A DNA stretch of 27,342 nucleotides from DATLYF01 sp035575095 (GTDB lineage: Bacteria; Pseudomonadota; Gammaproteobacteria; Competibacterales; Competibacteraceae), in NCBI GenBank assembly GCA_035575095.1, contig DATLYF010000088.1:1-27342 (forward strand), given 5' to 3'. Position numbers and translations under genes: made by a program. The notes beneath the pieces were generated by a model. It ran no database searches. It saw nothing but the letters and a program-made list of their open reading frames with translations, and was not told where the DNA came from. The first letter of the stretch is position 1. Every line of letters begins with the position of its first letter. Positions 26,995 through 27,342 of the stretch are shown here, piece by piece.

Positions 26995-27342
26995 TCACAG
27001 GTAGGCCTCCACCAGGACCCCGCGGGACAACCACCTGCCCAGCATCGGTCCAGGTTCGAAGCCGCTCTCGTCGGCAATGGCGAGGGCGCAGGCCGCGCCC
27101 ACGCGGGCGCCATCGGCCAGCGCCCGCAGCATGCGGTAGGCGCCCGCGCCCAGGCGCTCGATCTCCACTTCCAGCAGCGGACGGCACACCAGCAGACGGT
27201 CACCGCCCTCGGCCAGATCGATGACCCGCTCGGCAGCGCCGGGCTGGTTGCTCTGCCAGATGGCCAGCAGCGGATAGGGGGATTCGAGCAGGGCCAGCGA
27301 CGGATGTGGGCGCAAGCGCAGGCGGTCGTGGTCGCCGGCGGG
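26995..27342 (-). CDS. DUF2063 (HvfC/BufC-type) protein, C-terminal fragment
   Basis: The frame enters from the right edge and ends with TGA at 26995, giving about 115 residues. LRPHPSLALLESPYPLLAIW followed by QSNQPG, and the helical end with LLVCRPLLEVEIERLGAGAY, match the C-terminal domain of DUF2063 proteins. These partner the DUF692 multinuclear iron oxygenase that installs modifications on bufferin-type metal-binding peptides. The start, the oxygenase gene and the precursor gene would lie beyond 27342. Position directly upstream of DoxX is the standard order. The family call rests on motif look and gene order. Confidence 0.72.
   Translation of the reverse strand, partial: PAGDHDRLRLRPHPSLALLESPYPLLAIWQSNQPGAAERVIDLAEGGDRLLVCRPLLEVEIERLGAGAYRMLRALADGARVGAACALAIADESGFEPGPMLGRWLSRGVLVEAYL

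Overview
The window is about 27 kb of GC-rich DNA with tightly packed genes, short overlaps and GAGGAG-type ribosome binding sites. No rRNA, tRNA, insertion sequence or CRISPR array was seen. The gene content (valS followed by a DUF2333 gene, NDH-2, (R)-3-hydroxybutyrate dehydrogenase, two sigma-54-type promoters and a sigma-54 activator, the end of a DUF2063/DoxX bufferin-type operon) fits an environmental gammaproteobacterium. That assignment is inference from protein look, not from a search.

Layout. Positions 1-242 hold the start of a secreted IPT/TIG-like protein on the minus strand, behind a long leader without genes (243-959). An orphan PAS histidine kinase follows (960-2231, minus). 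From 7832 down to 2377 runs a thiamine operon on the minus strand: TPP riboswitch, thiC, thiO, thiS, thiG, thiF, and a decayed PhzF-family gene. Upstream of it, a glycerophosphodiester phosphodiesterase and an iron-type alcohol dehydrogenase overlap by GTGA (7853-9855, minus). Going right, valS, a DUF2333 membrane protein and a YdjM-like membrane hydrolase lie on the plus strand (10028-14735).

From 14777 to the right edge everything is on the minus strand. The first unit is bdhA - patatin - DoxX::NDH-2 fusion, behind a well-matched sigma-54 -24/-12 element and a perfect inverted repeat about 100 bp upstream of the expected transcription start. It looks like a 3-hydroxybutyrate oxidation unit that carries its own NADH:quinone oxidoreductase. 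The second unit (18932-22131) pairs a class II ribonucleotide-reductase-like protein, lacking one redox cysteine and the C-terminal cysteine pair, with a zeta-toxin-like P-loop protein whose Walker A motif is degenerate. This pair is the best candidate for an undescribed system. Then come an HD-domain hydrolase and a membrane class III nucleotide cyclase (apparent frameshift), a GAF-PAS-AAA sigma-54 activator (apparent frameshift in its DNA-binding helix), and finally DoxX and the C-terminus of a DUF2063 protein, the tail of a copper-bufferin type operon that continues past 27342.

Three single-base frameshifts lie in short G/C runs. Two are in otherwise intact genes and may be sequencing errors; the PhzF remnant has further lesions and is a true pseudogene.
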